From the NCBI RefSeq assembly GCF_014639875.1, contig NZ_BMGD01000002.1:744001-808000 (forward strand): a stretch of 64,000 nt of DNA. The letters run 5' to 3'. This document shows, piece by piece, positions 1-10,223 of this stretch. The translations under genes and the position numbers were made by a program. Below the pieces are notes generated by a model. That model made no database searches. It was not told where the DNA came from and was given only the letters and a program-made list of their open reading frames with translations. How positions within the stretch are numbered: the stretch's first letter is position 1; each line of letters opens with the position of its first letter. This stretch comes from Blastomonas aquatica. Its GTDB lineage: Bacteria > Pseudomonadota > Alphaproteobacteria > Sphingomonadales > Sphingomonadaceae.

Positions 1-504
1 GCGGAAAGCTATGGTGTCGAAGCCAGCTTTGATGCGCGGCTGACCGACAACTGGAACCTGAGCGGGAACGTCGGCTTCAACAAATCGAAGTACAATGATT
101 ATCCCAGCGCGCTGATCGATGGGGTCGTCATCGATATTTCGGGCGAAGAACTGACCAATGCGCCCCAATGGACGCTGGGTGCACAGACCCAGTACACAGT
201 GCCGATCAGCGATCGCTTCGAAGCGTTTGCCCGCGCCGAATGGACCTTCCGTTCCTCGATGATCTCGAACCCATATTACTATCTCTACAAGGACGTGGCG
301 GGTGAGCCGTTCGAAAGTCCGAGCTATCACAACGTCAATTTGCGCCTCGGGATCGAGGACGAGAACATCCGCGCGGTGGTGTTCGTCGAGAACCTGTTCA
401 AGGAGGACTTCTACGCCAACGCCTATGAAAAGGCGTTCTACAGCGGCGTTCAGGTCGAGCCATCGTTCCGGGTGTTCGGGGCGAGCCTGGGCTACAAGTT
501 CTGA
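1..504 (+). CDS. TonB-dependent receptor, C-terminal part (truncated by window start)
   Basis: The frame is open from base 1 to a TGA at 504 and gives about 167 residues of the C-terminal end of an outer-membrane beta-barrel. Alternating polar/hydrophobic strands rich in Tyr, Asn and Phe, a strand containing VFVENLFKE and a terminal aromatic residue (GYKF) are typical of the last strands of TonB-dependent receptors. These import siderophores, cobalamin or oligomers using TonB energy. The plug domain and start lie outside the window, so the substrate cannot be inferred. It precedes the DUF885 gene by 83 bp on the same strand, so the two may be co-transcribed. Confidence 0.85.
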   Translation, partial: AESYGVEASFDARLTDNWNLSGNVGFNKSKYNDYPSALIDGVVIDISGEELTNAPQWTLGAQTQYTVPISDRFEAFARAEWTFRSSMISNPYYYLYKDVAGEPFESPSYHNVNLRLGIEDENIRAVVFVENLFKEDFYANAYEKAFYSGVQVEPSFRVFGASLGYKF

Positions 505-587
505 CACGAAATTGGGGACGGCTCTGGTCGCGGCCGTCCCCATACCGTATTCAGCGACGCAGATGAAAAGCGTAACGGAGCAACAAC

Positions 588-2402
588 ATGATCGATCGCC
601 GGAGCTTCATGGGAGTGGCTGCGGCAGGCGGTCTGTCGGGCCTCGTGCCCCATGCGCTGCTGGCGCAGGGGATGAGCGCCGATAGCGCGCTGGCAGCGCT
701 GCTGCAGCGGCACGTCGAGGCGTATCTGCGCCGTTCGCCCGAAGAGGCAACGGGCGAGAACTACGATACCGGCGCCAATGCCGCGCTGCGTGGCCGACTC
801 GATGACAGGTCGATGGCAGCGCGTGCCACCGATCGTGCCGCAATCCAGGCCGCGCTCGCCAATCTCGACAGCATCGATGTCGCAGCATTGTCGCCCCGCG
901 CGAAGCTGGACTACGGCGTAGCACGCTATGTCTATGATACGCTGGCGGACATGCTCGGGCGCTATGGCTATGTCGACGGCAATCTGCGCCCCAGCCCCTA
1001 TGTCGTGAGCCAGATGAACGGCGCTTATTACTGGTTGCCCGATTTTATCGGGAGCCGTCATCCGATCGAGACCGAGGCCGATGTCGAGGCCTGGTTGCAG
1101 CGGCTTTCGGCGTTTGCGGTCGCGCTCGATCAGGAAAGCGAGCGGATCCGTCATGATGCAGGGATCGGTGTGATCCCGCCCGATTTCGTGCTTGTCCGCA
1201 CCATCACGCAGATCAAGGGGCTGCGTGATGGCGACCCGGCCCAATCCGGGATGATCGCTCCTGCGCTGCGGCGGATCCGTCAAAAGGGTCTGGGCGATGT
1301 TAGCGACCGCGCCCTGGCCATTTTCCGCGACGAAATCCAGCCTGCGCTCAGCCGCCAGATCGCCGCGCTCGAAGCCCTGGCACCGCAGGCCGACGACCGC
1401 GCGGGCGTCTGGAAGCTCCCCGATGGCGAGGCCTATTATACCGCAGCGGTGCGCGCGAACACCACGGTCGATACCTCGCCTGCCGAACTCCATCGCATCG
1501 GGCTGGAGCAATGCCGCGCGATCACTGCGGAGATCGATGGTTTGCTGCGGGCGCAAGGCCTGACCCAGGGCAGCGTGATGGCGCGGGTTGCAGCGCTGAA
1601 CAGCGATGCCCGGTTCCGTGTGTTCCCCGATGACGCCGGGCGCGACAAGCTGCTTGCGCTTGCCCGGCAGCAACTGGCGAAGGTGACCGCGCTGCTTCCG
1701 GGGGGCTTCAATACCACCACCGTCGATCCGATCGTCGTGCGGCGAATATCGCCTGCGATCGAGGCAGGTGCACCAGGTGCATTCTATTCCGGCGGTGGCC
1801 CGGGCGAACCCGGGGTCTACTCGCTCAACCTCAAGAATCCTGCCGAGCATGTCACCTGGCGAATGCCCACGCTCAGCCACCATGAAGGTATTCCCGGGCA
1901 CCATTATCAGGCCAGTGCGCTCTCGCATGCCCCGGCGCTGCCCTTGTTCCGTCGGATCGTGCGCTTCTCTGCGTATACCGAGGGCTGGGCGCTTTATGCA
2001 GAGCAGGTCGCCGACGAACTGGGTGTCTATCAGGACGATCCCTTCGGCCGGATCGGCTATCTGCAGTCCAGCCTGTTCCGCGCAGCGCGGATCGTCGTCG
2101 ATACCGGACTGCACCACCATCGCTGGACCAAGGCGCAGGCTGTGGCTTGGATGGTCGAGAACGCCGGCGAGCAGCCCGAGTCGACCGATCGCGAGGTCAC
2201 GCGTTATGCGGTCTATCCTGGCCAGGCGTGCAGCTTCAAGGTTGGCGCCAACGCAATCGTTGCCGCGCGCGAGAGCGCCCGCGCCGCACACGGCAGCAAG
2301 TTCGATGTCCGCGCCTTCCATGATCTGGTGCTGCAATCAGGACCGATGCCGATGACGGTCCTGAATGCAGCGGTGCGCGACTGGAGCCCGCCTGCCGGCT
2401 GA
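588..2402 (+). CDS. DUF885 family protein, Tat-exported putative metallohydrolase
   Basis: 604 residues. The N-terminus has a twin-arginine motif (DRRSFMG) followed by a hydrophobic stretch ending in ALLAQG, so export by the Tat pathway is likely. The rest matches the DUF885 family, with the diagnostic HHEGIPGHH motif near residues 431-439, a zinc-binding HExxH-like site embedded in a conserved PGHH. DUF885 proteins are related to metallopeptidases, but the substrate is unknown. It follows a TonB receptor gene, a common sphingomonad pairing that suggests breakdown of an imported compound in the periplasm. It ends 4 bp from the convergent amidohydrolase gene. Confidence 0.9.
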   Translation: MIDRRSFMGVAAAGGLSGLVPHALLAQGMSADSALAALLQRHVEAYLRRSPEEATGENYDTGANAALRGRLDDRSMAARATDRAAIQAALANLDSIDVAALSPRAKLDYGVARYVYDTLADMLGRYGYVDGNLRPSPYVVSQMNGAYYWLPDFIGSRHPIETEADVEAWLQRLSAFAVALDQESERIRHDAGIGVIPPDFVLVRTITQIKGLRDGDPAQSGMIAPALRRIRQKGLGDVSDRALAIFRDEIQPALSRQIAALEALAPQADDRAGVWKLPDGEAYYTAAVRANTTVDTSPAELHRIGLEQCRAITAEIDGLLRAQGLTQGSVMARVAALNSDARFRVFPDDAGRDKLLALARQQLAKVTALLPGGFNTTTVDPIVVRRISPAIEAGAPGAFYSGGGPGEPGVYSLNLKNPAEHVTWRMPTLSHHEGIPGHHYQASALSHAPALPLFRRIVRFSAYTEGWALYAEQVADELGVYQDDPFGRIGYLQSSLFRAARIVVDTGLHHHRWTKAQAVAWMVENAGEQPESTDREVTRYAVYPGQACSFKVGANAIVAARESARAAHGSKFDVRAFHDLVLQSGPMPMTVLNAAVRDWSPPAG

Positions 2403-2406
2403 TCGG

Positions 2407-4149
2407 TTATTCCGCAGCGACCCTGTGTTCGACATTTTGCGGGCCGCGGATCAGCCCGCCGGGCCGCGCCTGCGTCACTTCGCCGTGCCGGAAGGTGACC
2501 TCGCCTGACTTAATCGTCGCGACATAGCCCTCGGCGGTCTGCAACAGGCGCTTGCCACCTGCGGGCAGATCGAACGCCAGCCAGGGCCGGCTGAGCCGCA
2601 GCTTGTCGAAATCGATGATGTTCAGATCTGCAAGATAGCCCGGCTTGAGCACACCGCGATCGTTGAGGCCATACAGCCGCGCGGTATCATGGCACTGGCG
2701 TTTGACCGCCAGCTCGACCGGAATCGTGCCTGCCTTGCGGTCGCGCGCCCAGTAGCTCAGCAGGAATGTCGGCGCTGCCGCATCGCAGATCGTCCCGCAA
2801 TGCGCGCCGCCATCCGAGAGCGAGACCACGGTGTCGTCGCGCTCGAGCAGACCCTTGATGAAATCAAGGTTGCCGTCCTGGTAATTGAGGATGGGCAGAT
2901 AGATGAAGCCGTTGCCATCATCCGCCATCAGCGCGTCATACGCGTATTCGGCGCCGTCGCGGCCCGCGGCATCGGCCATCAGCGCGATGCTCTCGTTGCG
3001 GGTCGGCTCGTAGGTGAAATCGTCGTGCATCGCGAACTGCAACGCGAAGCCCGAGGTCACCAGCATGAACAACGCGGCGATATCGGGCGAGGGCGGCGGC
3101 AGGTTGTCTTCGCTCAGCAACTGCGCCTTGAATGCGGGGTCGCGGAGCCTGGCGAGCTGCTCGTCCCATGGCAGTTCCGCAATCGCGCGCCAGCTGGGGC
3201 GCTGGACGAACGGATGCACCGTGCCGCGCCAGTTCATCACCACCCCGGTACCGCGCAGCGAGATCTGCGCAACGACGTTGCCGCCGGTGCGGTTGGCCTC
3301 CTCGCACGCGGCCATCTGCTCGGTCCAGGTCATCTGCTTCATCGGCGATTGCAGCATCGCAAAGGTCACCGGCAGTCCGGTTTCCTTCGACAAAGCGGTC
3401 ATCCAGTCGAACTCGTTCCACTCGGGGACAAGATCGGACGCCATTTCGAACACGCCATAGCCGACATTGCCCATCGCACGGCCGATGCCGATCAGTTCCT
3501 TTGCGGTGGCGGTTGTACCCGGGACGAGCTCGCCATCGATCGACTTGTGCAGCACGGTGCGTGACGACGAGAAGCCCAAGGCTCCTGCGCGCAGGCCCTC
3601 CTCGACGATCCGCGACATCGCGGCGATATCGGCATCGGTCGGCTCTTCGTTGCGTGCGCCGCGTTCGCCCATCACATAGGCGCGCACCGCGCCATGCGGC
3701 ACATGGGTTCCGATATCGATGGTGCGCGGCAGCTTCTCGAGTGAGTCGAGATATTCGGGGAAGCTTTCCCAGTCCCAGGTCATGCCCTCTGCCAGCGCGG
3801 TGCCGGGGATGTCCTCGACACCTTCCATCAGGCCGATCAGCCACTGGTGCTTGTCAGGCGCAGCGGGCGCAAAGCCGACCCCGCAATTGCCCATGACGAC
3901 GGTGGTCACGCCATGCCAGGCCGATGGTGCCATGACGTCATCCCACGTCGCCTGGCCGTCATAATGCGTGTGGATGTCGACGAAACCGGGGGTGACGATA
4001 TGCCCGCTGGCGTCGATCTCTTCGCGCGCGCTACCGCTGACCGTGCCCACCGCCGCGATGGTATCGCCGCTGATCGCGATATCGCCAGTGAACGGTGCGC
4101 CGCCCAGCCCATCATAAATGGTGCCGCCGCGAATAATCAGATCGTACAT
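2407..4149 (-). CDS. Amidohydrolase family protein (N-acyl-D-amino-acid deacylase-like)
   Basis: 580 residues of the amidohydrolase-3 / D-aminoacylase group. An N-terminal beta-sandwich strand ([11 protein letters not shown]) leads into the metal site HTHYDG near residue 60. A late Asp in SDGGAH near residue 445 is the usual general base, and the C-terminus returns to the sandwich with [10 protein letters not shown]. Members hydrolyse N-acyl-D-amino acids or related amides in the cytoplasm; no signal peptide is seen here. The exact substrate is not deducible. The ATG at 4149 is used. It lies downstream of rsmA on the same strand with a 146-bp gap and is convergent with the DUF885 gene. Confidence 0.85.
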   Translation of the reverse strand: MYDLIIRGGTIYDGLGGAPFTGDIAISGDTIAAVGTVSGSAREEIDASGHIVTPGFVDIHTHYDGQATWDDVMAPSAWHGVTTVVMGNCGVGFAPAAPDKHQWLIGLMEGVEDIPGTALAEGMTWDWESFPEYLDSLEKLPRTIDIGTHVPHGAVRAYVMGERGARNEEPTDADIAAMSRIVEEGLRAGALGFSSSRTVLHKSIDGELVPGTTATAKELIGIGRAMGNVGYGVFEMASDLVPEWNEFDWMTALSKETGLPVTFAMLQSPMKQMTWTEQMAACEEANRTGGNVVAQISLRGTGVVMNWRGTVHPFVQRPSWRAIAELPWDEQLARLRDPAFKAQLLSEDNLPPPSPDIAALFMLVTSGFALQFAMHDDFTYEPTRNESIALMADAAGRDGAEYAYDALMADDGNGFIYLPILNYQDGNLDFIKGLLERDDTVVSLSDGGAHCGTICDAAAPTFLLSYWARDRKAGTIPVELAVKRQCHDTARLYGLNDRGVLKPGYLADLNIIDFDKLRLSRPWLAFDLPAGGKRLLQTAEGYVATIKSGEVTFRHGEVTQARPGGLIRGPQNVEHRVAAE

Positions 4150-4295
4150 GCTTCAAGCTCCTCGTCCGGTCCGCCGCGCCCAGGTCTGGTGCCAGGCTGC
4201 CTGCGGGTTTGAGGGATGCTAACGCACACGCCGGGAAAGGGAAGGGGATTGTGAGGGAATTGCGGGCGAGAGGGACGTTGTGCAGCTAACGCGCC
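4150..4295. other. Intergenic gap, no feature seen
   Basis: The 146 bases between the amidohydrolase start and the rsmA stop contain no convincing reading frame and no strong hairpin. A promoter for the amidohydrolase may lie here, but no clear -35/-10 pair is visible. Confidence 0.5.
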
Positions 4296-5132
4296 CTAAC
4301 CCGCCTCTATCGCCCTCGCCACTCGAACGAAATCCACCACACTCAGCGTTTCGGCCCGGCGCGAGGCATCGATCGCTTCCGCCTCAAGAGCCGCCAGCGC
4401 GCCCGCCAACCCCTTGAGGCTCTGACGCAACATCTTGCGGCGCTGGCCGAATGCCGCAGCGGTCAACGCCTCGAGCCGCGCGGGTGCAACGCCCTCGGGC
4501 ATAGGGGCAGGGGTAAGGTGGACGATCGCCGACATCACCTTGGGCGGCGGGGTAAACGCGCTGCGGTGGACCTTCATCGCCAGCCGGGCATGGCAGCGCC
4601 ACTGGCTCAGGATCGCCAGCCGGCCATAGGCATCGGCATTGGTGTCCGCGACGATGCGCTCGGCAACCTCGCGCTGGAACATCAGCGTCAAAGACAGCCA
4701 TTGCGGCGGCCAGGTCTTGCCCCCCAGCCAGCCGATGAACAATGCGGTGCCGACATTATAGGGCAGGTTGGAGACAATATGGCACGGCCCCGGCATCACC
4801 TGCGCGAGCGGCAGTTCGAGCGCGTCGCCCTCGATCACCGTGAGCTGTCCGGGGAAGGCATCTGACAGCTCGGCCAAAGCTGGCAGGCAGCGACGGTCAC
4901 GCTCGATCGCGGTGACGTTGGCGCCTGCGCGCAGCAACGCACGGGTCAGGCCGCCGGGGCCGGGACCGATTTCGAGGACATCTGCGCCCTCGAGATCGCC
5001 TGGAACCGCAGCGATCCGGTCGAGCAGCTGTTCGTCGAGCAGGAAGTTCTGGCCCAGCGCCTTGCTGGCCGCCAGGCCATGTCGGGCGATCACCTCACGC
5101 AGCGGAGGCACGGCGGTGACGGGAGTACGCAT
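4296..5132 (-). CDS. rsmA: 16S rRNA (adenine1518-N6/adenine1519-N6)-dimethyltransferase RsmA/KsgA
   Basis: 278 residues. It dimethylates two adjacent adenines in the 3' terminal hairpin of 16S rRNA during small-subunit maturation. Visible motifs are the KsgA N-terminal [10 protein letters not shown], the SAM-binding motif [14 protein letters not shown] and the catalytic NLPYNVGT. The ATG at 5132 is chosen because it overlaps the pdxA stop as TGATG; an in-frame start 30 bases upstream would extend into pdxA. It is the last gene of the lptD-surA-pdxA-rsmA series, an order conserved widely in proteobacteria. Confidence 0.97.
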   Translation of the reverse strand: MRTPVTAVPPLREVIARHGLAASKALGQNFLLDEQLLDRIAAVPGDLEGADVLEIGPGPGGLTRALLRAGANVTAIERDRRCLPALAELSDAFPGQLTVIEGDALELPLAQVMPGPCHIVSNLPYNVGTALFIGWLGGKTWPPQWLSLTLMFQREVAERIVADTNADAYGRLAILSQWRCHARLAMKVHRSAFTPPPKVMSAIVHLTPAPMPEGVAPARLEALTAAAFGQRRKMLRQSLKGLAGALAALEAEAIDASRRAETLSVVDFVRVARAIEAG

Positions 5133-6127
5133 CAGCCTTCGTGGGTCTGGCGGTGCTGCCACGCTGCGCCCGCCATCTGGATCGCGGCGATCATCGAACT
5201 GGGACTGGCCAGGTTCTTGCCTGCGATGTCGAATGCGGTGCCATGGTCGGGCGATGTCCGCACGATCGGCAGTCCCAGGGTCATGTTGACAGCGTCATCG
5301 AAATGCAGCGCCTTCACAGGGATCAGCGCCTGGTCGTGATACTGGCACAAGGCGACATCATAACGCGCGCGGGCCGCCGCGTGGAACATCGTATCGGCAG
5401 GCAGCGGGCCTGCAACGTCAAACCCTTCGGCGCGCAAAATCTCGATCGCCGGGATGATGATCTCGGTCTCTTCACTGCCCATGCTGCCCTGTTCACCGGC
5501 ATGCGGATTGAGCCCGGCGATGGCGAGGCGGGGGCGCTCGATCCCGAAATTGCGCGCCATGCCCTTGGCGGCGGCACGTGCGCGGTTGACGATGAGTTCG
5601 ATCGACAGCGCGGCGGGGACCTGCGCAATGCCGATGTGCACCGTGATCGGCACGACACGCAGGCCAGGTCCAGCGAGCAGCATCGCGACATTCTGCCGGT
5701 CGACACCACAGGCCTCGGCGATGAATTCGGTCTGGCCCGGAAAGTTGAAGCCCACCTTCTGCAGCTGAATCTTGGCGATCGGGCCGGTGACGATGGCCCG
5801 CACAGTGCCGGCCCGTGCCAGACCGACGCCCATTTCCAACGCCTGAAGCGCGCAGCGCGCACCATCCAGATCAGGCGCACCCGGGGTAACGTTTCCGCTG
5901 TCGATCACCGGGAGAATGGGCAACGCGGTGGCAAACTGGCTCAGCGCATCCAATGGCGTTTCGATGACCGTAACGGGTCCGTCCCAGACGCTGGCAAAGG
6001 CGCGCGGGTCACCAATCGCGAAGAAAGGCTGCAATCCTTCGGCTTTGCGCGCCTGCCAGCTTTTCCCGATGATCTCGGGGCCGATCCCGGCAGGGTCACC
6101 GGAGGATATGGCCAGCAAACCGCTCAC
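5132..6127 (-). CDS. pdxA: 4-hydroxythreonine-4-phosphate dehydrogenase
   Basis: 331 residues, the usual PdxA length. It oxidises 4-phosphohydroxy-L-threonine with NAD in the DXP-dependent pathway to pyridoxal phosphate. The N-terminal [12 protein letters not shown] and the metal/substrate region [12 protein letters not shown] followed by [14 protein letters not shown] are hallmarks. It is translationally coupled to rsmA through a TGATG overlap and begins 25 bp after the surA stop, so the set is probably one transcript. Confidence 0.97.
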   Translation of the reverse strand: MSGLLAISSGDPAGIGPEIIGKSWQARKAEGLQPFFAIGDPRAFASVWDGPVTVIETPLDALSQFATALPILPVIDSGNVTPGAPDLDGARCALQALEMGVGLARAGTVRAIVTGPIAKIQLQKVGFNFPGQTEFIAEACGVDRQNVAMLLAGPGLRVVPITVHIGIAQVPAALSIELIVNRARAAAKGMARNFGIERPRLAIAGLNPHAGEQGSMGSEETEIIIPAIEILRAEGFDVAGPLPADTMFHAAARARYDVALCQYHDQALIPVKALHFDDAVNMTLGLPIVRTSPDHGTAFDIAGKNLASPSSMIAAIQMAGAAWQHRQTHEG

Positions 6128-6152
6128 GCGCGGACGAAGTCCATTGTCCGCA

Positions 6153-7532
6153 TCAGTTATACTCGATCACCGCATCCCGTCGAAGATCGCGCAGATAGAT
6201 CTGCGCCCGGCGGTTGACCTTTTCTTCCTCCATGTTCGCCATCAGCTGCTCGGGGCTGGGGCCGCCCTCTGCCTGTGCATCGTCCCGGCCACACAGCACC
6301 AGCACGCGCACGCCATCTGCAACCGAGCCGAAAGGCTGGGTCGCCTCGCCGATCGAGAGCGCAATCAGCGTATCCTGCAGTGGTGCAGGCAAATCGCGCA
6401 CCGCGACCTGATCGTTGTTGGTCACGGTTGCACCAAGCCGCGCAGCAACTTCATCAGCCGATCCGCAGCCCTTGATGGCGCGGGTGGCCGTGGCGAATTC
6501 GGAAGCCCGCCGGGTCGCTTCGGACTCGGTGGTGCCAGCAGGGAAGGCGATCGACAATTGCTTGAGGCCCAGCAGTGCATCGCGTGGATTGGCGGTCAGG
6601 ATCTGGCGCTTGTCGATCATGTACATCAGCGAGAAACCGCCCGGTATCTCGATTGGTCCTGCCAGCTGGCCAACCTGCATGTCGCGAGCGACAACGCCCA
6701 GTGCCGGCGGAAGCTGCCCGAGCTGAAGCCAGCCCAGATCACCGCCCACAGCGGCGGTCGATGCTTCGGAGAACTGGCGGGCATAAGCAACGAACGAACC
6801 ACCCTGCTGCAGCTGCTCGACGATCCGCTGTGCGTTCTGCGCGACTTCAGCCTTGTTCTGAGAATTGGCTGAAAGATAGATTTCGCCAATGCGGAACTCT
6901 TCGGTGCCCTTGGACGCCTTCAGCCGTTCGATGACCTCTTTCACTTCCTCTTCGGACACGTTGATGAACGGCGTCACGTTGCGACCAAGCAGGCGCTGCC
7001 AGGCGAGCTCGCCGCGAATCTGGCGTTTGAGCGAGCGCGACGACGAACCGATGCTATCGAGATATTTGTCGAGTGCTGCGGTATCCCGGCGGAAGTTCTG
7101 CGCGGCGACCTGGGTGTAGGTCCGCTCGACCTGAGCTTCGTCGACCGAGATGTCGTTCGCTGCAGCTTCCTGGATCTGCAGTGTCTCATCGATCAGGTTA
7201 CGCAGCACCTGCAAACGCAAACGGCCGCGTTCCTCATCGGAGACAGGCGCCTCGTTGGCAGCCAAAATCAACGCGACACGCTGGTCTATATCGGTTCCGG
7301 TGATGATCTCGCTGTTGACGATCGCAGTGGCGCGGCGGACGTTGGGGTCCTGCTTGCCAAAGATGGTCAGGCCCTCGGGCACGTTGAGCGAGGTCTCCGG
7401 CATTGCAGCGTCATCGCCCACGGTCTGGGCAAGCGCGGGCATGGATAGCCCCGCAATCAGCGACAGCAGAAGCGTCTTTTTCGCCAGCTGACGGGTACGG
7501 ATCGCGATGGTGTTCAATGCGTGCAAACTCAT
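6153..7532 (-). CDS. surA: Periplasmic peptidyl-prolyl isomerase / chaperone SurA
   Basis: 459 residues. A signal peptide (hydrophobic LLLSLIAGLSMPALAQ) is followed by a SurA N-terminal domain and one parvulin-type rotamase domain at about residues 215-315, with the typical FSEAST, GGDLGWL and PGGF segments. SurA escorts unfolded beta-barrel proteins to the BAM complex, and LptD, encoded just upstream, is a classic client. The ATG at 7532 gives a rather long n-region; an internal start closer to the hydrophobic core is possible. Confidence 0.92.
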   Translation of the reverse strand: MSLHALNTIAIRTRQLAKKTLLLSLIAGLSMPALAQTVGDDAAMPETSLNVPEGLTIFGKQDPNVRRATAIVNSEIITGTDIDQRVALILAANEAPVSDEERGRLRLQVLRNLIDETLQIQEAAANDISVDEAQVERTYTQVAAQNFRRDTAALDKYLDSIGSSSRSLKRQIRGELAWQRLLGRNVTPFINVSEEEVKEVIERLKASKGTEEFRIGEIYLSANSQNKAEVAQNAQRIVEQLQQGGSFVAYARQFSEASTAAVGGDLGWLQLGQLPPALGVVARDMQVGQLAGPIEIPGGFSLMYMIDKRQILTANPRDALLGLKQLSIAFPAGTTESEATRRASEFATATRAIKGCGSADEVAARLGATVTNNDQVAVRDLPAPLQDTLIALSIGEATQPFGSVADGVRVLVLCGRDDAQAEGGPSPEQLMANMEEEKVNRRAQIYLRDLRRDAVIEYN

Positions 7533-7616
7533 ATCTTCCTGGTTGTGGAAAAGCGATCCTTTGCCCTTCGCCGCGTTAACCGGGGATGAGCGCGGTGGTG
7601 GATATCGCCTTTGGGA

Positions 7617-9926
7617 TCAAAAGCCAAGGTTGCGCAAGGCCACCCGCAACAGAAAGGTATTGCCGCGCTGGGCATCGCCCACAGGAATAAAGTCGCGGCG
7701 CCACGTCAGCCCCAGTTCAAGGCAGTCGTCCTCATAGGCGACACCCAATCGGGTACGAATCGGCTCGAACCCGTCGGACTGCAGCCTGGGGTCTTCCTTG
7801 GCATTGCTCAGATCGACAACGCCTGCCCCGAACACCGACCAATAGCGCGCGACACGGACGCGCCCTGCCACGCGCAACTCCTCTCGGTCCTGCAGATCCT
7901 CGACCTCAGGGCCGATGTCGCGGTTGAGCCTGAGATATCCTACCTGCACATAGGTCTGGCGGCCCCCAAGCGTGATGTCGACCTCGTTGCGGCGCACCGC
8001 CAGGTTGTCCTTGTCCAGCCGGAATCGGTGGGTGTAACGGATGAAGTTGCGCAGCTTGAGGTCGACGCGGCCGACGACATCGGATGTGCGGTTGCCAAGG
8101 CCTGTGCCTGCGGGCAAGAAATCGCGTTGGTCATCGAAGCGATAGCTCTGGCCGACAACCGCGTTCAGCTGCATCCCGGGGCGCTGGAGCGACCATTCGA
8201 CGCCATAGACGACGCGCACGCCCTCTTCGACCCGATCATAGCCGGGCAGGCGGTTGAGCGCGAACAGGTTGCTGTCTTCAAGCTCGATCGCGCGCGAATC
8301 CTCATTCGGCAGTGCCAGATTACCCGTGGTCGGTGTGCCGACCACCTGGACGCGCGGGCTGATCACCTGGGTGCCGCCAAAGGCTTCTCCCACGAATGGC
8401 CAGCGCACATCGGCAGCAACCGATCCGCTGGCGCGCGCCTGCAGGCCGGACTCGCCGCGATAGATCAGCGTGTTGGTCAGCGCATTTTCGCTGCTGTTGT
8501 AGACATCGCCGCGCGCCAGAGCGGTCAGCGTGAACTCCTGCCCCATCCCGGTCAGGCGGCGCATGTCCCAGCGGGCCTGTGCAAATGCGCGCTGGGTGTC
8601 CTGCCCGGCGGTGCGGGTGATGGCGAGCGTGTTGACCTGGAACTCGACCTTGCCGCCAGCGATGCTGTCGGGCAGCCGCAGCCGCCAGTCGACTACGGGC
8701 AGCGCAATCGGCACCTGGCCCTGCGGATCGTTGACGCGCAGCGTCTGCGTCGCCCATCCGGCGAGTGAGAAATAGCTGTTGGGGCCGATCCGTTCGGCCT
8801 CGATGGTCGAGCGCAACCGGTCTTCGCGGGTGATATCATAGCGGCGCAGGAAGGTGCGGTCGGTCGCGACCCTCAACGATCCGCTGACGGTCCATGCCTC
8901 GGTCAGCTGAAAGCGTCCGACGGCGTCGAGATAGCCGCGAAAATCGTCCTGGCTATCGGCGCCGATGCCACCTGCGCTCACCGGGATACGCGAACTTGCG
9001 GTTGCATAGCCGGTGATCTGATAAGCTCCGCGATCGGTCAGCGCGCGATAGTTGGCGCTCACCATTGGCAGCACCTGGGTGAAAACCGATCCGGTTACGG
9101 TCAGGTCGCGATTGGGAGCGATGTTGAAATAATACGGCACGCTCAGCTGCATGCCGTTGGCTCGGCTCAAACGGATATCGGGCAAGAGCAGCCCACCGCC
9201 GCTACCTTCGCCGACGGGGTGGCTGAGGCCGGGCATCGGGATCACCGGAAGCCCGAACAGCTCGAGCCGCGCGCCATCATAGCGCACCCGCTTGTCGGCG
9301 GGATTGTAGACCACCTTGATCGCGCGGAGCTGCCAGCTTGGATTTTTGGGCCTGCCGGTCGTGGTTTCGACGAGACACGCCGAATAGGCAGCGTTTTCCA
9401 GCGTGATCACGCCATCATCACGGGTGCCGCGGGTGGCAACCATGCGGCCACCGGCATCGAGCACCACCAGGATGTTCTCGATGACGCCATCGCGGATCGT
9501 CTCGGTCAGTTCGATCGAATCGCCGTAAAGCTTGTTGCCTTCCTCATCGATGATCTGGACGGCGCCATTGGCGCGAACCTCGCCAGACTTGCGGTCCCAG
9601 GTGACGCTATCAGCTACCAGGGATTGTTCCGCGCGGACCAGCAGAACATTGCCAGTCGCAGTTACCACATCGGCGTTGCTGTCATAATCGAGCTGGTCGG
9701 CGGTGAACTCGATGACCGGATCGGTTTGCGCCGCCTCGCCGTTGGCACCCTGCGCGCCATTTTGGACATCAGCATACTGCACGATGTCCTTGCGATTGAA
9801 GGTCAGGTTCTCACCCAGCAGGTAGCTGGTGCGCGTACACACCGCCTGATCAGCCGCGAGGGCAGGGGCCGTGTTGGCCGCCAGCAATGCTGTTCCCAGC
9901 AGGAGATATGCTCTATTAACGCGCAA
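7617..9926 (-). CDS. lptD: LPS-assembly outer-membrane protein LptD
   Basis: LptD is the outer-membrane barrel that inserts lipopolysaccharide into the outer leaflet. From the TTG at 9926 the product has 769 residues: a signal peptide (AYLLLGTALLAANTAPALAA), an OstA/LptA-like domain beginning with IEFTADQLDYD, then the long LptD barrel ending in an aromatic residue (LRNLGF). Cysteines lie near the N-terminus and in a C-terminal DDCLEL segment, as needed for the inter-domain disulphide. The start is uncertain: no ATG is suitably placed, and in-frame GTG codons at 9974 and 10076 would give longer n-regions. It heads the lptD-surA-pdxA-rsmA series. Confidence 0.93.
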   Translation of the reverse strand: MRVNRAYLLLGTALLAANTAPALAADQAVCTRTSYLLGENLTFNRKDIVQYADVQNGAQGANGEAAQTDPVIEFTADQLDYDSNADVVTATGNVLLVRAEQSLVADSVTWDRKSGEVRANGAVQIIDEEGNKLYGDSIELTETIRDGVIENILVVLDAGGRMVATRGTRDDGVITLENAAYSACLVETTTGRPKNPSWQLRAIKVVYNPADKRVRYDGARLELFGLPVIPMPGLSHPVGEGSGGGLLLPDIRLSRANGMQLSVPYYFNIAPNRDLTVTGSVFTQVLPMVSANYRALTDRGAYQITGYATASSRIPVSAGGIGADSQDDFRGYLDAVGRFQLTEAWTVSGSLRVATDRTFLRRYDITREDRLRSTIEAERIGPNSYFSLAGWATQTLRVNDPQGQVPIALPVVDWRLRLPDSIAGGKVEFQVNTLAITRTAGQDTQRAFAQARWDMRRLTGMGQEFTLTALARGDVYNSSENALTNTLIYRGESGLQARASGSVAADVRWPFVGEAFGGTQVISPRVQVVGTPTTGNLALPNEDSRAIELEDSNLFALNRLPGYDRVEEGVRVVYGVEWSLQRPGMQLNAVVGQSYRFDDQRDFLPAGTGLGNRTSDVVGRVDLKLRNFIRYTHRFRLDKDNLAVRRNEVDITLGGRQTYVQVGYLRLNRDIGPEVEDLQDREELRVAGRVRVARYWSVFGAGVVDLSNAKEDPRLQSDGFEPIRTRLGVAYEDDCLELGLTWRRDFIPVGDAQRGNTFLLRVALRNLGF

Positions 9927-10223
9927 GCCATTTATCCATTGATCTGTCCGGTGGGGCTTGCGGGCAAGAATCACCGGTCGCCCCCGCGTCAGATCCGGCG
10001 CTATCGCACTCCGAACGGCCAACTGCAAACCGCTTTCGATGGCTCGCGCGACGCTGCGGCAAATGCTGGCAAACACGGTTGAGCTGTCCTATCGCTTGCA
10101 TGTGTGGCCCCAGCACCGATATGTCGGGCCAAGCCAATTCGCGCCGTAAAGTCCTCGCATACAGACAATATGGTGCATAATCGATTAACCAGGCAGCACC
10201 GCCTGCCGCTCGGGGATCCCTTG
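9927..10223. promoter_or_regulatory. Divergent intergenic region between lptD and pepA
   Basis: About 300 bp separate the lptD and pepA starts chosen here. It must hold both divergent promoters. AT-rich stretches near 10160-10195 are plausible -10 regions for pepA, but no hexamer pair stands out. Longer start choices for either gene would shorten this gap. Confidence 0.35.

Noticed and set aside
492-2336. Long open frame (614 codons) on the minus strand
   Set aside because: It is the antisense shadow of the DUF885 gene; GC-rich codon structure leaves this frame open. Similar shadows at 18462-20552, 51043-52683 and 56191-57816 were rejected for the same reason.
10104-10223. Longer N-terminus for pepA
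   Set aside because: The extra 40 codons from a GTG have no family similarity and run into the lptD promoter region; the ATG at 10224 starts the conserved domain.
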